NCBI GenBank assembly: GCA_937896705.1
Contig: CALBOC010000029.1
Location: forward strand, 1-9,754
DNA length: 9,754 bases
DNA from: an uncultured Micrococcaceae bacterium
GTDB taxonomy: Bacteria > Actinomycetota > Actinomycetes > Actinomycetales > Micrococcaceae
Direction of reading: 5' to 3'
The translations under genes were made by a program, and so were the position numbers. A model generated the notes under the pieces. That model was not told where the DNA came from. It was given only the letters and a program-made list of their open reading frames with translations, and did not search any database. Every line of letters starts with the position of its first letter. Positions within the stretch are counted from its first letter, which is position 1. Shown here piece after piece: positions 8,422-9,754 of the stretch.

Positions 8422-8451
8422 TTGAAATGCAGGTGAACTTCGGTATATAGT
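8422..8451 (+). promoter_or_regulatory. Candidate rrn promoter, best -10/-35 match
   Basis: TTGAAA (8422-8427), an 18-nt spacer and TATAGT (8446-8451). Both hexamers are five of six to the sigma-70-type consensus, the best combined match in the region, as expected for an rRNA operon. Confidence 0.6.
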
Positions 8452-8490
8452 AAAGAATCCGCACTCGAATACATGAGAGCGGAAGCCGAG

Positions 8491-8521
8491 TTGACAAACC
8501 TCAGAGCAGTTATGCTAAGGT
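8491..8521 (+). promoter_or_regulatory. Candidate rrn promoter with extended -10
   Basis: A perfect TTGACA (8491-8496) is followed after 19 nt by TAAGGT (8516-8521), which has an extended TGC in front of it (8513-8515). The long spacer is unusual, but the extended -10 could compensate. TATGCT at 8511 is an alternative -10 with only 14 nt of spacer. Confidence 0.55.
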
Positions 8522-8533
8522 TGCAATTCGGTC

Positions 8534-8576
8534 CTGATAACTTATCAGATATTGATAGTGGTCAGACACTATCGAT
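8534..8576. repeat. Two adjacent palindromes between rrn promoters
   Basis: The first is perfect: CTGATAA-C-TTATCAG (8534-8548). Two bases later comes ATTGATAGTG (8551-8560) matched by CACTATCGAT (8567-8576) around a 6-nt loop with one wobble pair. They share the GATA/TATC core and begin 12 bp after the extended -10 at 8516-8521. They may be binding sites for a dimeric regulator or hairpins in the early leader RNA. Confidence 0.55.
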
Positions 8577-8654
8577 TGTAATGATCAGCTATACGGCGGA
8601 CAATGGCTCAAGAGCTAATAATCCCCAATGTGGTTGACATCACAATGATAGAAT

Positions 8655-8683
8655 TTGACTCTCAGCTAGACGTTGTTTAGTGT
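8655..8683 (+). promoter_or_regulatory. Candidate proximal rrn promoter
   Basis: TTGACT (8655-8660), a 17-nt spacer and TAGTGT (8678-8683), a TANNNT -10 at ideal spacing. It is the promoter-like element nearest the 16S gene and would give a leader of about 260 nt. Confidence 0.5.
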
Positions 8684-8949
8684 TGTGTGTTGCGCCGGTT
8701 TTGGTGTGGTTCATGACGGTTTGGTTGTGGGTCGTTGGTTTGCTGCTTGGTGGCTGCTCCTGGTTGGGGTGGTTGGTGAGTGGTGGTGGTTGTTTGAGAA
8801 CTCAATAGTGTGCCAAGTTTGTTTGATGCCATTTATGTATTGAATGGTTATGCCATGATTGATCATACCTCCGTGTGGTTGGTTGTGGTGTTTGCCAGGG
8901 ATTGGGCTGTTTCCGGCCTGGTCTGTTTGATTGAATGTTTTCATATGTT
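8684..8949 (+). other. 16S rRNA leader, strongly G/T-rich in its first half
   Basis: No protein gene is visible between the tyrS terminator and the 16S gene. This stretch follows the last promoter-like box. From 8718 to 8796, 71 of 79 bases are G or T, with a single A. It contains closely spaced GG runs (around 8761-8790). Further on, GCCAGG (8894-8899) can pair with CCTGGT (8917-8922), a short hairpin near the 16S 5' end. Confidence 0.6.
8791..8830 (+). promoter_or_regulatory. Conserved actinobacterial rrn leader element (antitermination or processing)
   Basis: The segment TTGAGAACTCAATAGTGTGC (from 8794) closely resembles a motif that recurs in leaders and spacers of actinobacterial rRNA operons (mycobacteria, streptomycetes, micrococci). 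There it is linked to antitermination boxes and RNase III processing. Recognised from memory; the exact role here is inferred. Confidence 0.6.

Positions 8950-9754
<805 letters not shown>

Noticed and set aside
8634..8654. TTGACA (8634) with TAGAAT (8649) as a promoter
   Set aside because: Both boxes are near-consensus, but the spacer is only 9 nt, too short for one promoter; each could belong to another weak pairing.

Overview
The window looks like chromosome from a high-G+C Gram-positive (Actinobacteria, Micrococcales) of only moderate G+C. The evidence is the argF-argR and argH proteins, which resemble actinobacterial versions, a HelD-type RNA polymerase helicase, tyrS next to an rRNA operon, and a 16S 5' half with actinobacterial features. 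My best guess is a Micrococcaceae-like lineage of moderate G+C such as Yaniella or Enteractinococcus. That is an inference from memory of 16S and protein sequences, not a search result.

Layout: (1) 1-1446, the end of an arginine-biosynthesis operon: argF (5' end outside the window) followed one base later by argR, the arginine repressor. (2) 1446-1517, a long hairpin that exactly fills the gap between two convergent stop codons. (3) 1520-2778, two minus-strand genes: a putative lipoprotein and a small ankyrin-repeat protein. They occupy the place where argG sits in many actinobacterial arg clusters. (4) 2986-4434, argH, argininosuccinate lyase. (5) 4504-6783, a HelD/HelR-type ATPase that acts on RNA polymerase, preceded by a perfect inverted repeat. 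(6) 6831-8156, tyrS, closed by a good intrinsic terminator. (7) 8268-8949, a gene-free rRNA promoter and leader region with several promoter-like boxes, two adjacent palindromes, an extremely G/T-rich leader and a conserved actinobacterial rrn leader element. (8) 8950-9754, the 5' half of a 16S rRNA gene, which continues past the window.

Functionally, argF and argH carry out two of the last three steps from ornithine to arginine, and argR senses arginine to repress the pathway. The intermediate step (argG) is not encoded here. helD, tyrS and rrn all serve transcription and translation. The tyrS-rrn neighbourhood resembles the known tyrS-rrnB linkage of fast-growing mycobacteria.

I do not see a clearly new biological system: no CRISPR array, mobile element, toxin-antitoxin or phage gene. 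The most useful leads are the missing argG, the inverted repeat overlapping the helD promoter, the paired palindromes inside the rRNA promoter array, and two genes whose starts fit leaderless transcription.
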